Positions 33,763 through 43,079 of a stretch of DNA of 64,000 nucleotides are shown here, piece after piece; the stretch's first letter is position 1; each line of letters opens with the position of its first letter. The notes beneath the pieces were generated by a model. That model did no database searches, was not told the DNA's origin, and was given only the letters and a program-made list of their open reading frames with translations. Origin of the DNA: Methanothermobacter tenebrarum (lineage in GTDB: Archaea; Methanobacteriota; Methanobacteria; Methanobacteriales; DSM-23052); contig NZ_AP025698.1 of the NCBI RefSeq assembly GCF_023167465.1, positions 744,001 through 808,000 of the forward strand, read 5' to 3'. The translations under genes were made by a program, and so were the position numbers.

Positions 33763-35698
33763 AGTAAAACACAAGGACAATCTTGGGAGGACAGGAAAGT
33801 TCACCATAGCTGATCATAAGATCAAAACACCAACCCTCATGCCCGTAGTGCATCCTGGGAAAATGACCATTGATGTCAAGTCCCTCGGCGCTGAGATAGT
33901 GATAACAAACGCCTATATCATATACAAGAATGATGAATTGCGAGAAAAAGCACTTAAAATGGGAGTTCATAGACTTATAGGCTTTGATGGGCCTATAGTG
34001 ACAGATTCGGGTTCATTTCAACTCTCAGAATACGGGAGTATTGACGTGGATAACAAGGAAATTGTCGAATTTCAAGAAGCGATAGGATCAAATATTGGAA
34101 CATCCCTTGATATACCCACCCCACCATACGCAGGTTATGAAAAGGCCAAAAGAGACCTTAAGGTAACTATTCAAAGAGCTGAAGAGTCATTGAATTATAG
34201 GAAGAAGATGATGTTGAATGCTGTTGTTCAAGGGTCAACTTATCCAGAACTGAGGAGTGAATGCGCCAGGAGACTTTCAACCATGGACTTTGATGTTCAC
34301 CCTATAGGGGCTGTAGTACCCCTACTTGAATCATACCAATACAAGGACCTCGTTGATGTTGTCATGGCAACTGTAGAGTTCCTACCCCCATCAAGGCCCC
34401 GGCATCTCATGGGCGCAGGACATCCTATGTTCTTCTCCCTCGCGGTTTCAATGGGTTGTGATCTCTTCGATTCTGCAGCTTACATGTTATATGCAGATGA
34501 CGACAGGCTACTATCATCATCAGGCACATATAAGCTGGAGGATTTACAGGAAATGCCCTGCTCATGTAATATCTGTGTAGAGTATACGCCACGGGAGCTC
34601 AAAAGCATGGAAAAGGATGATAGGAGAGATCTCATAGCAACCCACAACCTTTATATAAGCTTCGCGGAGATTAGAAGGATTAGGCAGGCGATAGCTGATG
34701 GTAACCTCATGGAATTTGTCGAACAAAGGTGCAGATCCCATCCTAGACTATTAGACGCTTATAGAAGGTTCCTCGATTATCAAGAGCTGATTGAAAAGTA
34801 TGATCCAGTCTCTAAAAAGTCGGCGTTTTTCTATGGTGGCCCAGAATCACTCAAAAGAGTTGAAGTTTACCGCCATCTTAAAAGGATGAAAAGACTCCAT
34901 AGAAAGAGGGGGGTTGTGCTTTTACCAGCCTGCGAAAAACCATACTCTGCTAATCTGCCGCAGATGGATATTCTTTTTTCATCAGCTCCTGTTGAAGTTG
35001 ATGAATGGGACTTCATGGTGGTTGACATCCCATTCGGTCTCATACCCTTAACCTTGGATGAATTTTATCCACTAGCCCAGAGCGAATCCCCATCAATACT
35101 TGATTCTGATTCAAAAAAGTTTATTAAATCCCTCATCAGTAAAGTTCTCCATGAATATGATGCTGTTTTAGTCAGCCGGGACTTGAATGAAAAATTTGGC
35201 CTTGGTTTCACCTATGAGATGCCCGCCCCCAAAATTGAGATTCCCCATAGGGAACGTTTAATCGCAGTTGCAGATTATCAGTTTGGGGAAGGTGCTGGTG
35301 AAGCGCTTTTCAATGGAAACCTAGAGATAGTGAAAAGTAAGAGGACTGGGAGGATACGTTATGTTTACGTGGACGATGAGCTCATTGCGAGTATAAGGAC
35401 ATCTGATGGTTTCATAATCCCATCATGGAAGGGTGCGTCACTCCTACATTCTAAACTAGATTATCCTAGGTGTAGGGTTGTTGTAGATGGCGAATCAGAA
35501 CCCTTTGCAAGGGAGGGGAAAAATATATTTGCAAAGTTTGTTATAGAATGTGATAAAAATATACGTGCTAATGATGAAGTTTTAATAGTTAACGAAGATG
35601 ATGAATTATTAGCCACTGGCAAGTCACTCCTCTGTAGTGAGGAGATCATGGACTTTAGTTATGGCCAGGCTATAAAAACAAGGAGAGGAAGAAGATGA
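33755..35698 (+). CDS. tgtA: Archaeosine tRNA-guanine transglycosylase
   Basis: 647 residues. TIM-barrel part with DSGSFQLSEYGS and TSLDIPTPP (catalytic Asp), zinc site CSCNIC with a later His in IATHNLY, middle domains, and a C-terminal PUA domain (CRVVVDGESEPFAREGKNIFAKFV). It swaps guanine-15 in the D loop for preQ0. ATG at 33755 is used because AAGGTGAT stands just before it; a GTG three codons upstream is less likely. The stop overlaps the nac start. Confidence 0.95.
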   Translation: MFEVKHKDNLGRTGKFTIADHKIKTPTLMPVVHPGKMTIDVKSLGAEIVITNAYIIYKNDELREKALKMGVHRLIGFDGPIVTDSGSFQLSEYGSIDVDNKEIVEFQEAIGSNIGTSLDIPTPPYAGYEKAKRDLKVTIQRAEESLNYRKKMMLNAVVQGSTYPELRSECARRLSTMDFDVHPIGAVVPLLESYQYKDLVDVVMATVEFLPPSRPRHLMGAGHPMFFSLAVSMGCDLFDSAAYMLYADDDRLLSSSGTYKLEDLQEMPCSCNICVEYTPRELKSMEKDDRRDLIATHNLYISFAEIRRIRQAIADGNLMEFVEQRCRSHPRLLDAYRRFLDYQELIEKYDPVSKKSAFFYGGPESLKRVEVYRHLKRMKRLHRKRGVVLLPACEKPYSANLPQMDILFSSAPVEVDEWDFMVVDIPFGLIPLTLDEFYPLAQSESPSILDSDSKKFIKSLISKVLHEYDAVLVSRDLNEKFGLGFTYEMPAPKIEIPHRERLIAVADYQFGEGAGEALFNGNLEIVKSKRTGRIRYVYVDDELIASIRTSDGFIIPSWKGASLLHSKLDYPRCRVVVDGESEPFAREGKNIFAKFVIECDKNIRANDEVLIVNEDDELLATGKSLLCSEEIMDFSYGQAIKTRRGRR

Positions 35699-36036
35699 TA
35701 CCCGGTATGAATCCCAAGCAGTTGAAACAAATGCAGAGGGCCATGAAACAGATGGGAATGGAGATGAAAGATCTCAGGGGCGTTAAAGAGGTTATAATAA
35801 GGTTAAAGGACAAGGATATAATCATAGGGAATCCTAAGGTTAGTATCATGGACTTCATGGGCCAGAGAACCTACCAGGTAACTGGTAAAGCCAAGGAAAA
35901 GGCCAGAGAACCTGAAATACCCGAGGAGGATATAGAGCTTGTGATGAGTCAGACAGGCGCCACTAGGAAGGAAGCAGAGGATGCTCTAAAGGATACAAAG
36001 GGAGATCTTGCAGAGGCTATCCTGAGGTTAAGTTAA
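35695..36036 (+). CDS. nac: Nascent polypeptide-associated complex protein
   Basis: 113 residues: NAC domain (MNPKQLKQMQRAMKQMG, VIIRLKDKDIIIGNPKVSI) and C-terminal UBA domain (VMSQTGATRKEAEDALKDT). A ribosome-associated chaperone homodimer. It overlaps tgtA by 4 nt as ATGA. Confidence 0.94.
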   Translation: MIPGMNPKQLKQMQRAMKQMGMEMKDLRGVKEVIIRLKDKDIIIGNPKVSIMDFMGQRTYQVTGKAKEKAREPEIPEEDIELVMSQTGATRKEAEDALKDTKGDLAEAILRLS

Positions 36037-36037
36037 G

Positions 36038-36784
36038 ATGGTGCTCATCGCCCATATCTCAGACCTGCATGTAGGCGCGGAAAACTTCAAAGAGGATATA
36101 CTATTAGAGGCTATAAGGCAGATAAATGACATGGAACCCGATGTTGTTGTTGCCACAGGCGATTTAACCGATAACGGCTACTATCTGGAATTTTTACAAG
36201 TGGCAAGTTATCTTAGTAATATAGAAAGTCCGCTAGTTGTTGTCCCCGGCAACCATGATGCAAGACATGTAGGTAATGAAACATTCGAAGAAGTTCTGAG
36301 AGAAAAGAAGGGCACTTTAACTGTTAATGACGAATTACACGTGATAGGATTAGACAGCAGTGAACCAGACTTAGATGAGGGGAAGGTGGGAAGGTCACAG
36401 CAATTATGGATGGAAAAAGAGCTTAAAAAGGCCAAAGAGGCCGACTTGTATAGTGTGATAGCATTACACCATCATATTATACCAGTACCGAAAACAGGAC
36501 GTGAAAGGAACGTCCTAGTCGACGCAGGTGACGTTTTATGCTCCATAGTCAAGGGTGGGGCTAACCTAGTCATCTGCGGCCACAAACACGTTCCACACGT
36601 ATGGAGGGTTGAAGACATATTCTTTGTAACAGCTGGTACAGTAGCATCACTCAAGCTTCGAGGTAAAGATATTAATTCATATAACACATATTATATCGAG
36701 GATGATATAATAGAGATAAGATTGAACCAGGTGCAAAGGAAAAGCTATCTGATGGGATCCTATAAGCTCTATTCTAATAAATAG
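36038..36784 (+). CDS. Calcineurin-like metallophosphoesterase
   Basis: 248 residues. The full metal set is present: HISDLHVG, VVATGDLTDNG, VVPGNHDARH, ALHHHIIP and ICGHKHVPHV. It resembles CpdA/Icc phosphodiesterases and could act on cyclic nucleotides, which is of interest because a cyclase-like protein is encoded two genes downstream (inference). It starts one nt after the nac stop. Confidence 0.85.
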   Translation: MVLIAHISDLHVGAENFKEDILLEAIRQINDMEPDVVVATGDLTDNGYYLEFLQVASYLSNIESPLVVVPGNHDARHVGNETFEEVLREKKGTLTVNDELHVIGLDSSEPDLDEGKVGRSQQLWMEKELKKAKEADLYSVIALHHHIIPVPKTGRERNVLVDAGDVLCSIVKGGANLVICGHKHVPHVWRVEDIFFVTAGTVASLKLRGKDINSYNTYYIEDDIIEIRLNQVQRKSYLMGSYKLYSNK

Positions 36785-36796
36785 AAAGGTGATCAA

Positions 36797-37822
36797 TTGA
36801 GGGTTATTATAGACGCATCCAATGTAGCTCATTCTAAAAAAGGAGATGATGACAAGCCCAGATTAGAGAATATATTAAAAGCCGCTGAGGAACTCCGCAA
36901 ACTCGGCTATGAGCCTGTTATAATTGCTGATGCATCATTAAAGCATGAAATTGATGATAAAGAAGAATTTAAAAAATACCTTGAAAAGGGCGAGTTTAAG
37001 CAGGTGCCCTCCGGGACCAACGCGGATCATTTCATCCTAAAATTGGCAGAAGAAGAAGATGCCAAGATACTATCAAATGACGCCTTCAAAGAATACTCTG
37101 ACGAATTCCAGGACATAAGTAGTAGAAGGATACCCTACAATTTCAAAGAAGATAAAATAGTTATCGGCAGACCACCAAAACCTAAAAGAGTTAAGAATAT
37201 CCTCCAGAAGATCTGCACAGAAATACTAGGAGAATTCGAACGTAAAGGCTTCGACTATTATAAGGTCAAAAGGGGTAAAAAACTGAGTGGCATAGCAATC
37301 GCAAAGGAAGCCATTGACAGGATAGAAAAAGTAGAAGAAGAGGGTCTTGAACCAAAACTTGAAAGCTTATTCATGAAATTACCCCTCTTTGACAAGTTCA
37401 TGGAACTCGTTGAGGAAGCAGAAAAAACAGGAGACTTCATAATATTCGTACTTGTAAATCCCCAAGACTATAGAGAAGTTGTCAAATATGCCGGCAACAT
37501 CGCAGTGACAGTTTTCGAACGTTTAAAGTTGGATCACGCCCCCCTAGTCGCTGTTAGAAATGATGTTTTCATCAAAAAGGGTCGTTTCGAGGTTAATATA
37601 CTATATTCTGATGAGGTCATGGAAGAAGCCCCATATGATATTAACATAATCATCAATGACCATGACTATAACTTTGTAAAGAAAAACTCAAGAAACATTG
37701 CAAGTACTGTGGCGGCTCGAATAGGATCCTGGAGATTCCCCATAGTCTCTGTTAAGCCTAGCATGCTAATGGAAAAACCCGGAGAATTTGAAGTGGTCTT
37801 GGAGAAGGGAGGAAGCAGTTAA
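36797..37822 (+). CDS. NYN/Zc3h12a-like (PIN-fold) ribonuclease-type protein
   Basis: 341 residues. The N-terminus RVIIDASNVAHS, ADASLKHEID and an Asp-rich LSNDAFKEY form the PIN/NYN-fold acid cluster, as in Zc3h12a-type RNases. Residues about 135-341 hold a helical region and an alpha/beta domain (VKYAGNIAVTVFERLKLDHAPLVAVR shown in part by VTVFERLKLDHAP) with two similar halves. TTG at 36797 follows AAGGTGAT directly, which sets the start. RNA target unknown. Confidence 0.7.
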   Translation: MRVIIDASNVAHSKKGDDDKPRLENILKAAEELRKLGYEPVIIADASLKHEIDDKEEFKKYLEKGEFKQVPSGTNADHFILKLAEEEDAKILSNDAFKEYSDEFQDISSRRIPYNFKEDKIVIGRPPKPKRVKNILQKICTEILGEFERKGFDYYKVKRGKKLSGIAIAKEAIDRIEKVEEEGLEPKLESLFMKLPLFDKFMELVEEAEKTGDFIIFVLVNPQDYREVVKYAGNIAVTVFERLKLDHAPLVAVRNDVFIKKGRFEVNILYSDEVMEEAPYDINIIINDHDYNFVKKNSRNIASTVAARIGSWRFPIVSVKPSMLMEKPGEFEVVLEKGGSS

Positions 37823-37823
37823 A

Positions 37824-39029
37824 ATGCTGACAGAGTACATCCTCCGCGCACTACTAGGTTTACTATTAAAGAAGAAGGTTTTAGGCATAGGCACCAAATA
37901 TTCCCCAAACAATGCCAGGGAACGTGAATACGTTGACATGATAAACTATACAAAGACAATGCTCATAGAAATAAAAAAAGCAGATATAAACAGCCAGAAT
38001 ATCTTCAACAATCTTATAAAAGAGGTTGGCCCTGAAAACATCCCCCCCAATAGGAGATTCATCGAATTAAAACCCCCATTAGACAAAGTAGATGAATATG
38101 CCCTCTTCAGCAACATCATAATAGGCAGCGACCGTTACCTCTACATAGAAGTTTTTAACAAGGCAAGGATAATCAACGATTTCACAGAACTCCTAAGAAG
38201 AGAAAAAGGAGAGATTATTGAAAAAAGCCCCACAGAAATCCTTGCAAGACTCCCCTCAAAGAATGATGCTATAAGGGCTGCTATAAAACTTATAGGATTG
38301 GCCAGCGCCAAGAAGATCAATCTCAGGGCCGCTGTGGGGATGACAGGAGCCGCTGCAATAGAAAGATCCATAAAATTAAACGAAGAAATCGGCGAAATCC
38401 CAGGGGTGGGCTTCACAAAACTCGGCGGCGAATTCGCCCTCATATTCCCAACACCATTCACCCTAAAGGAGAGTGAACCCTCAACCCACGACAATTACCT
38501 TTTCATTGACGTTATCAACTCCACAAACTTCATAGAAAAATATGGCAAAGGAGCCCTAGTCGAGATAATGAACGACATCAAAAATTACATTGAAAAAGAA
38601 TGTAAAGGGAAAATCGAAGGTTACAAAGAAGGTGGTGACGACATAATCGCCAACCTACCAAGCAAAGACATGGCACTAAGGGCCACAATAGATGCCGCAT
38701 GGCACGCACTCGCAAACGGTGCGAAGATAAGAGCAGGTATAGGTAAAACGAGAAGAGAAGCGGCTGAAAGAGCACACCTCGCAGATGATATAAAATTGTG
38801 GAACCCCGCCACTGTCATAATATTTGACGTTGCAGATGGACTTTATGGATACTTCATCCCCAACCCCTTTACTAGGGCTATCATAGATTACCTATTCACT
38901 AAAAAGTCCAGACTCATCATAATATTCATCTTCGTTTTTATGGCAACCTTCCTAGGCTGGAACCTTGGATACTGGCAACTAGGACTACTCGCAATACTAC
39001 TCGCAGTATTGTATGGAGCCACTACCTAG
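37824..39029 (+). CDS. Tandem nucleotide-cyclase-like domain membrane protein
   Basis: 401 residues from ATG 37824 (ribosome site GGGAGGAAG). Two related domains are visible. The first (about 95-205) has EILARLPSKNDAIRAAIKL and LRAAVGMTGAAAIERS. The second (about 225-335) has LFIDVINSTNFIEKYG, EGGDDIIANLPSKDMALRA and IRAGIGKTRREAAERA. The second copy has an Asp near the start and GGDD, as in class III cyclases or GGDEF and GTP cyclohydrolase III folds; the first has lost these. Two hydrophobic C-terminal helices anchor it. Activity is not known. Confidence 0.6.
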   Translation: MLTEYILRALLGLLLKKKVLGIGTKYSPNNAREREYVDMINYTKTMLIEIKKADINSQNIFNNLIKEVGPENIPPNRRFIELKPPLDKVDEYALFSNIIIGSDRYLYIEVFNKARIINDFTELLRREKGEIIEKSPTEILARLPSKNDAIRAAIKLIGLASAKKINLRAAVGMTGAAAIERSIKLNEEIGEIPGVGFTKLGGEFALIFPTPFTLKESEPSTHDNYLFIDVINSTNFIEKYGKGALVEIMNDIKNYIEKECKGKIEGYKEGGDDIIANLPSKDMALRATIDAAWHALANGAKIRAGIGKTRREAAERAHLADDIKLWNPATVIIFDVADGLYGYFIPNPFTRAIIDYLFTKKSRLIIIFIFVFMATFLGWNLGYWQLGLLAILLAVLYGATT

Positions 39030-39105
39030 AAAATCCCAATCATACCCTCCATATAATCTTAAATTATTTAAAGGATTACCTATAATATAATCTGGGGAGT
39101 TTACA

Positions 39106-39339
39106 ATGCGACCGGAAACTGAAGCTAAAATAATGGTTGCCCTTTTAATCTCATTGATAGCATTTGGTTGCGGCTCCTGTCTAGGGATAATATTAGCAAT
39201 ATCACCCGAAAATATCACCACAGAGACCACCCTCAACAATACAAGCCTACATGTCCCAAATCCTATAGAAAACACACCAAACCAGATTAACGAGACGGTT
39301 ACAAGTAACATGACAAATCCCAACGAATACAATCCATAA
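39106..39339 (+). CDS. Small membrane-anchored Asn/Thr-rich protein
   Basis: 77 residues: one hydrophobic segment (about 9-32) and an outside tail rich in Asn, Thr and Pro with several N-x-T/S sites (NITT, NNTS, NETV, NMTN) fit for archaeal N-glycosylation. It has CTATAATATAATC-like promoter sequence and GGGGAG before ATG. No family recognised. Confidence 0.5.
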   Translation: MRPETEAKIMVALLISLIAFGCGSCLGIILAISPENITTETTLNNTSLHVPNPIENTPNQINETVTSNMTNPNEYNP

Positions 39340-39378
39340 TAACGCGACTAACCATCCATAGGGGCGGGAGGATCACCC

Positions 39379-40572
39379 ATGAAGATAATAGAAGGTGGAG
39401 TATGCGCCGTAGAAGGTATACTCGCCGGAGGGTCCAGAAAAGGAAAATATGGTCTTGGCATATTATATACCGGTAAAAGCACCGCCACAGCCGTTTTCAC
39501 ATCTAATAACATAAAAGCCGAACCACTAAAATTAACCATGAAAAACCTAAAAGATGGGAAACTATCAGCCATCATAGCCAACAGTGGTAATGCAAATTGT
39601 TTCACAGGCCCAGAAGGCATGGAGGATGCTCAGAGAATGGTCGAACTTGCAGCAGAGGGCCTCTCAATCCCAGAGGATAGGGTTGCTGTGGCCTCCACCG
39701 GTGTCATAGGCAGAAAAATGCCAATGAACATAATAGAACCCCTCACCCAGAAAGTTCTAGGAAACCTTGAAAACTCACCAAGGGGATCCAGGAGATTCGC
39801 AGAGGCCATAATGACCACAGACACATTCCCCAAAGAGTTTGCAGTTGAATTCAAACTCGAAGATGGGAGCACAGCCCGGATAGGTGGTGTGGCCAAGGGC
39901 TCTGGTATGATAGCCCCTAACATGGCCACAATGCTCTCCTTCATAACCACAGATGTGAAAGCATCACCATCACAGTTAAAAGAGGCCCTCAGGACAGCCG
40001 TGGACGAAACCTTTAACATGCTAATAGTTGACGGTGATGAAAGCACCAATGACATGGTCATACTAGCAGCAACTGGAAAATCAGGAAAAATAGATGATAA
40101 CTTCCAAGAAGCATTAAATTTAACATGCAAAGAACTCGCGAAGATGATAGCAAAGGATGGTGAAGGAGCGACAAAGTACATGGAAGTGAAAGTTTTAAAC
40201 GCAAAATCCCAAAAGGATGCTAAAAGGGCTGCGAGGGCCGTTGCAGGCTCCACACTCGTTAAAACAGCATTATTTGGAGCAGACCCCAACTGGGGTAGGA
40301 TAATAGCAGCAATAGGATACTCAGGGGCCGCTATAAAAGAGGAAAAAATATCCATAATCCTAGAGGGTGAAAATAGAAAAATCGACCTTATACGGGCAGG
40401 TGAAATCATAGCCTCCGGAGATAGTGAAGAACTTAAAATTGCAAGAGACCTTATGAAAGAAGATAAGATAAGGATAATCATAGACCTAGCCACTGGCGAA
40501 TACACCGCAAAAGCATATGGATGCGACCTAACCTATGATTATGTGAAGATAAACGCTGAATATACAACATAA
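39379..40572 (+). CDS. argJ: Arginine biosynthesis bifunctional protein ArgJ
   Basis: 397 residues with IIANSGNANCFTG, KGSGMIAPNMATMLSFI (self-cleavage before Thr) and GADPNWGRI. It transfers acetyl from N-acetylornithine to glutamate. It lies 14 nt before argB, the next pathway enzyme. Confidence 0.95.
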   Translation: MKIIEGGVCAVEGILAGGSRKGKYGLGILYTGKSTATAVFTSNNIKAEPLKLTMKNLKDGKLSAIIANSGNANCFTGPEGMEDAQRMVELAAEGLSIPEDRVAVASTGVIGRKMPMNIIEPLTQKVLGNLENSPRGSRRFAEAIMTTDTFPKEFAVEFKLEDGSTARIGGVAKGSGMIAPNMATMLSFITTDVKASPSQLKEALRTAVDETFNMLIVDGDESTNDMVILAATGKSGKIDDNFQEALNLTCKELAKMIAKDGEGATKYMEVKVLNAKSQKDAKRAARAVAGSTLVKTALFGADPNWGRIIAAIGYSGAAIKEEKISIILEGENRKIDLIRAGEIIASGDSEELKIARDLMKEDKIRIIIDLATGEYTAKAYGCDLTYDYVKINAEYTT

Positions 40573-40586
40573 GGGAGTCAAATTAG

Positions 40587-41468
40587 ATGAAAACAGTAAA
40601 AATCCTCGTAGAAGCCCTACCATACATTAAAAGATTCCATGGAAAAAAGATCCTAATAAAATATGGTGGACACGCCATGATACAAGAAGAGGCCATGGAC
40701 TCCACAGCAAGGGACACAGTACTCCTAAAATACGTTGGAATGGAACCAATCGTAGTCCATGGCGGAGGACCTGAAATATCCCGTGCAATGAACAAAATGG
40801 GGAAAAAACCCAAATTCATCGAAGGTCTAAGAGTGACAGACGAAGAGACAATGGATATAGTTAAAATGGTCCTAGTCGGTAAAATAAACACCAGCATAGT
40901 ATCAAAGATATGCTTCCACGGAGGCAAGGGTATAGGGTTATCCGGCAAGGACAGCCAACTGCTCCTCGCCAAGAAAAAAGCTCCACATATAATCAAGGAT
41001 GAGAAAACCGGACAAGAACAGAAAATAGACCTTGGACTAGTCGGTGAAATAGAATCTGTCAACCCCGAAATATTAGAAATACTGACAAGTAACGGGTACA
41101 TACCCATAATCTCACCCATTGGAATCGACAAGAACGCTGAAACCCTAAATTTGAATGCTGACACCGTCGCGGGTGAAGTGGCCGCAGAGGTTGGCGCGGA
41201 AAAACTTATAATACTAACAGACGTCCCAGGGATCCTAGAAGACCCTAAGGACCCTGAAAGTTTAATAGAGAAGATTAGCATAAGCGAATTGGATGACCTA
41301 ATCAAAGATGGCATCATAAAAGGTGGTATGCTCCCTAAGGCCCTCACATGCATCCAAGCTATAAGGGATGGGGTCTCATCAGCACATATTATCGACGGAA
41401 GAATTGAACACTCCCTCCTATTGGAAATTTTCACAAAAAAGGGAATAGGGACCATGATAACAAAATAA
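40587..41468 (+). CDS. argB: Acetylglutamate kinase
   Basis: 293 residues of the amino-acid kinase fold: KILIKYGGHAM, VVHGGGPEIS, NADTVAGEVAAEVGAEKLI, ILTDVPGIL and GGMLPKA. It phosphorylates N-acetylglutamate. Forms an operon with argJ. Confidence 0.95.
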   Translation: MKTVKILVEALPYIKRFHGKKILIKYGGHAMIQEEAMDSTARDTVLLKYVGMEPIVVHGGGPEISRAMNKMGKKPKFIEGLRVTDEETMDIVKMVLVGKINTSIVSKICFHGGKGIGLSGKDSQLLLAKKKAPHIIKDEKTGQEQKIDLGLVGEIESVNPEILEILTSNGYIPIISPIGIDKNAETLNLNADTVAGEVAAEVGAEKLIILTDVPGILEDPKDPESLIEKISISELDDLIKDGIIKGGMLPKALTCIQAIRDGVSSAHIIDGRIEHSLLLEIFTKKGIGTMITK

Positions 41469-42024
41469 ACCACCAGAAGATCCCGACAGTCCAACATGGC
41501 CTTCATATCTAAATTTTTTTGAAACGAAAACGTATCCCCTGCTCAAACCCCATGGAAAAGTTTCTTTTGACCCATAATCTCCCCCAAATTTACCCTGATA
41601 TACTATGAATATTTCACCAAGAACCTACCTAAGAGTTGAAAGATTTCACCCTACACATACACCTGCTTCTCCCACTTCAAGCCAAGATCACGATAAAAGG
41701 ACCACAAATATTAAAAATTATATAATAGGGGGGACTGTCCAAGACGTAATAGCCGAGAAAAATGTCATTTTACGCTAAAAACGTGGATTTTATAGATTCC
41801 TTCATCCCAAGGATAATAACCTTCACTGTTTTTCTTTATTGTCAACAGTTTTCACATTCTAACATTTGTCGGTGAAAAGGTTTCAAGCACCTTTGATAGA
41901 CCTATGACAACCCCACCCCCCAAGAAGACGAAATCATATTCGGCTATACTTCGGTCACAAAGTGGGGTTAGAAAGAGCCTATTATAATCGAAACAAGCAC
42001 CTTGAGAATGTGGGGATACGAGCC
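41469..42024 (-). other. Gene-poor region with a possible flavodoxin-like remnant
   Basis: No intact gene. On the minus strand a frame near 41860-41960 reads YDFVFLGGGVVIGLSKVLE, like the middle of a flavodoxin, followed in another frame by KKNSEGYYPWDEGIYKIHVF; no start or FMN loop is seen. On the plus strand a 57-codon frame (41605-41778) has no ribosome site and no known motif. I treat the stretch as non-coding or decayed. Confidence 0.3.
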
Positions 42025-43044
42025 TCATTTTAGTTGACTACTATCATGATCTTTTATTTTTATTAGTTCATCTCTTATTGCCTGTGCTACTTGTGTTGTT
42101 GTGTGTTTTCCTCCGATGTCTGGTGTTTTTATTCCTTTTTTTAGGGTTTTTTTGAGGGCTTTTTCTATGAGTGTGGCTTCTTTTTTCTTTTTTAGGTGTT
42201 TTAGCATTAGTGTGGTGGATAGTATCATTGCTGTTGGGTTTGCTATGTTTTTTCCGGCTATTTTTGGGGCTGATCCGTGTACTGGTTCGAATATTCCGTG
42301 TTTTTTTCCGATGTTGGCTGATGGTGCTACTCCTAGTCCTCCGACCAGGGCTGCTGCTTCGTCTGATAGTATGTCTCCGAACATGTTTGTTGTGACTATA
42401 ACTTCAAATTCTCTTGGTTTTTTGATGAGGTACATTGCCATTGCATCAACATAAAAATCTTCGGCTTTTATCCCTGGATAGTTTCTTGCAACTTTATAGA
42501 ATTCCTCCCTGAATATTCCATCAGTTTTTTTAAGAACATTGGCTTTATGCACAGCCGCAACCCTTTCAAAACCTTCATCAACAGCATAATCAAAGGCAAA
42601 CTTACAAATACGCTTACAAGCCCTTCGAGTTATAACCCTTTTTGCAACAGCACCATCACCCGTATACTCCTCAAGACCAACATACAAATCCTCAGTATTC
42701 TCCCGGACAATAACAAAATCCAAACCAGAAAACAAACCCCCAACACCAGGCAAAGACCTAACAGGCCTCAAATTAACAAACAAATCCAACTCACGCCTCA
42801 ATGTTATTATGGCACTCTTTTCCCCGGGTACTGTTGTAACCGCACCGAATAGGGTTGCATCAGCCCCCTTTACAAGTCTTATGGTCTCTTCTGGTATTGT
42901 GTCTCCATATTTTTGGAAGCATTCATGACCCGCCTCTGCAAACTCATATTCAAAATCTAGGTCCAACGCATCTAGTACTAGTAAGGCTGCTTCCATCACC
43001 TCTTTTCCTATCCCATCTCCAGGTATGACAACTATCTTCTTCAT
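42025..43044 (-). CDS. aksF: Threo-isocitrate/homoisocitrate dehydrogenase, coenzyme B pathway
   Basis: 339 residues of the isocitrate/isopropylmalate dehydrogenase family: VVIPGDGIGKEV, ITLRRELDLFVNLRP, VIVRENTEDLYVG, VHKANVLKKTDG, VTTNMFGDILSDEAAALVGG and EPVHGSAPKIAGKN. The IRENTEDLY loop and place after argB match what I recall of MTH_184 (AksF), which builds 2-oxosuberate for coenzyme B; LeuB is the alternative. ATG at 43044 follows GGTGAGG; GTG three codons earlier is rejected. Confidence 0.85.
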   Translation of the reverse strand: MKKIVVIPGDGIGKEVMEAALLVLDALDLDFEYEFAEAGHECFQKYGDTIPEETIRLVKGADATLFGAVTTVPGEKSAIITLRRELDLFVNLRPVRSLPGVGGLFSGLDFVIVRENTEDLYVGLEEYTGDGAVAKRVITRRACKRICKFAFDYAVDEGFERVAAVHKANVLKKTDGIFREEFYKVARNYPGIKAEDFYVDAMAMYLIKKPREFEVIVTTNMFGDILSDEAAALVGGLGVAPSANIGKKHGIFEPVHGSAPKIAGKNIANPTAMILSTTLMLKHLKKKKEATLIEKALKKTLKKGIKTPDIGGKHTTTQVAQAIRDELIKIKDHDSSQLK

Positions 43045-43079
43045 CAACCTCACCCTATGATTAATAGAAAAATTTTAAC

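Noticed and set aside
42547..42852. A 101-codon plus-strand frame opposite aksF.
   Set aside because: Antisense shadow of a conserved gene; no signal for translation.
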